From positions 1-64,000 of the forward strand of contig JAGXQZ010000104.1 in assembly GCA_018336015.1 (NCBI GenBank): a stretch of 64,000 bases of DNA, written 5' to 3'. The stretch's first letter is position 1. Each line of letters starts with the position of its first letter. This stretch comes from Algoriphagus sp. Lineage in GTDB: Bacteria > Bacteroidota > Bacteroidia > Cytophagales > Cyclobacteriaceae. Positions 63,529 to 64,000 of this stretch are shown here, piece after piece. The translations under genes and the position numbers were made by a program. The notes below the pieces were generated by a model. That model did no database searches, was not told the DNA's origin, and worked only from the letters and a program-made list of their open reading frames with translations.

Positions 63529-64000
63529 CTACTTGACAGAAGGTTCCTGCTGACTCAAACAATGGAAACTACCCAAGCCCCAGATGATATCGGTGCTGTC
63601 AATTCCGATCACCCGTCTTCTTGGAAAGCAATCCGTAAGTATATCTAGCGCCTTTTGGTCATTTTTATCCCGGAAAGTCGGCACCACCACCACTTCATTG
63701 GCGATGTAGAAATTGGCATATGAAGCCGGAAGTCGTTGATCTTCCCAAATCACCGGACTTGGCATGGGAAGCTCCACGATGTTCAACTGCTTGCCGTTTT
63801 CCAGGCGCATTTTCTTGAGCATTTCAAGGTTTTCGGCCAGAATCCCGTGGTTTTCATCGGCTTTGTTTTCCTCCACCACAGTCACCACGGTATCCTCATT
63901 CACAAATCGTGTGATGTCGTCGATATGCCCATCGGTGTCGTCTCCGATGATCCCATCACCAACCCAAAGGATATGCTTCACTCCGTAGTAATCACAGAGG
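63529..64000 (-). CDS. Agmatine deiminase, C-terminal part (N-terminus beyond window)
   Basis: About 157 residues of the C-terminal half are visible, reading from the right edge (LCDYYGVKHILWVGDG). Landmarks are GDDTDGHIDDITRFVN (catalytic His) and the active-site cysteine in WGLGSFHCLSQQEPSV. Agmatine deiminases turn agmatine into N-carbamoylputrescine and ammonia, as part of putrescine synthesis; peptidyl-arginine deiminase-like relatives share the fold. The N-carbamoylputrescine amidase is not in the window. The true start lies to the right of base 64000. Confidence 0.92.
   Translation of the reverse strand, partial: LCDYYGVKHILWVGDGIIGDDTDGHIDDITRFVNEDTVVTVVEENKADENHGILAENLEMLKKMRLENGKQLNIVELPMPSPVIWEDQRLPASYANFYIANEVVVVPTFRDKNDQKALDILTDCFPRRRVIGIDSTDIIWGLGSFHCLSQQEPSVK

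Overview
The window reads as a chromosomal segment of a Bacteroidota bacterium, most probably a Cytophagales member of the Algoriphagus/Cyclobacteriaceae kind. The genus is inference. The phylum rests on a Por/type IX secretion C-terminal domain, families typical of the phylum (GSCFA, DUF4397, DUF4402, GH95 fucosidase), weak Shine-Dalgarno signals, and many dispersed hairpin repeats of the type common in that phylum. I see no prophage, insertion sequence, integrase or CRISPR array.

Layout. 1-2.1 kb: divergent two-component pair (GAF/PAS sensor, cut by the left edge, and a LytTR regulator). 2.3-12.6 kb: tex, a membrane-tethered thioredoxin, a GH95 alpha-L-fucosidase, then a tightly packed amine oxidase / nitrilase-like / secernin-like operon and a convergent membrane protein. 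12.6-17.7 kb: molybdenum-cofactor cluster moaA-moeA-tauE-moaD-moeB/rhodanese-moaE on the minus strand, interrupted by three tandem ~105-bp repeats. 17.9-26.5 kb: small regulators (AraC, Crp/Fnr), secreted NTF2-like and DinB-like proteins, and an aldo/keto reductase broken by one in-frame stop. 26.6-29.3 kb: a two-subunit molybdenum hydroxylase (2Fe-2S subunit plus Tat-exported catalytic subunit) that would use the cofactor made by the cluster 10 kb away. 30-45 kb: atypical pyruvate kinase, DUF4397 lipoprotein, an ECF sigma factor with an unusual membrane-anchored beta-barrel-like partner, priA, a DUF255 thioredoxin-like protein, a GSCFA protein, a YhcG-type nuclease and a membrane pyrophosphatase.

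The most striking locus is 46.4-55.9 kb on the minus strand. It is a seven-gene unit with overlapping or closely spaced genes: a 1204-residue beta-rich protein with a T9SS sorting domain, three small secreted subunits, a DUF4402 pilin-like subunit, a PapD-like chaperone and an outer-membrane usher-like protein. The C-termini of three small subunits share a Gly-x-Tyr plus alternating-hydrophobic motif ending in an aromatic residue, like the chaperone-recognition motif of classical chaperone-usher pilins. I read it as a Bacteroidota chaperone-usher-like surface fibre system linked to type IX secretion. A long AT-rich gene-poor stretch lies upstream.

56.7-64 kb: a small Cys-containing protein, tRNA-Pro(GGG), a monoacylglycerol-lipase-like hydrolase, a class-C beta-lactamase-like hydrolase, a MacAB/LolCDE-like ABC system (lipoprotein adaptor, permease, ATPase), an esterase lipoprotein, and the C-terminal part of an agmatine deiminase cut by the right edge. 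Intergenic spaces are rich in small perfect hairpins falling into at least four sequence families.
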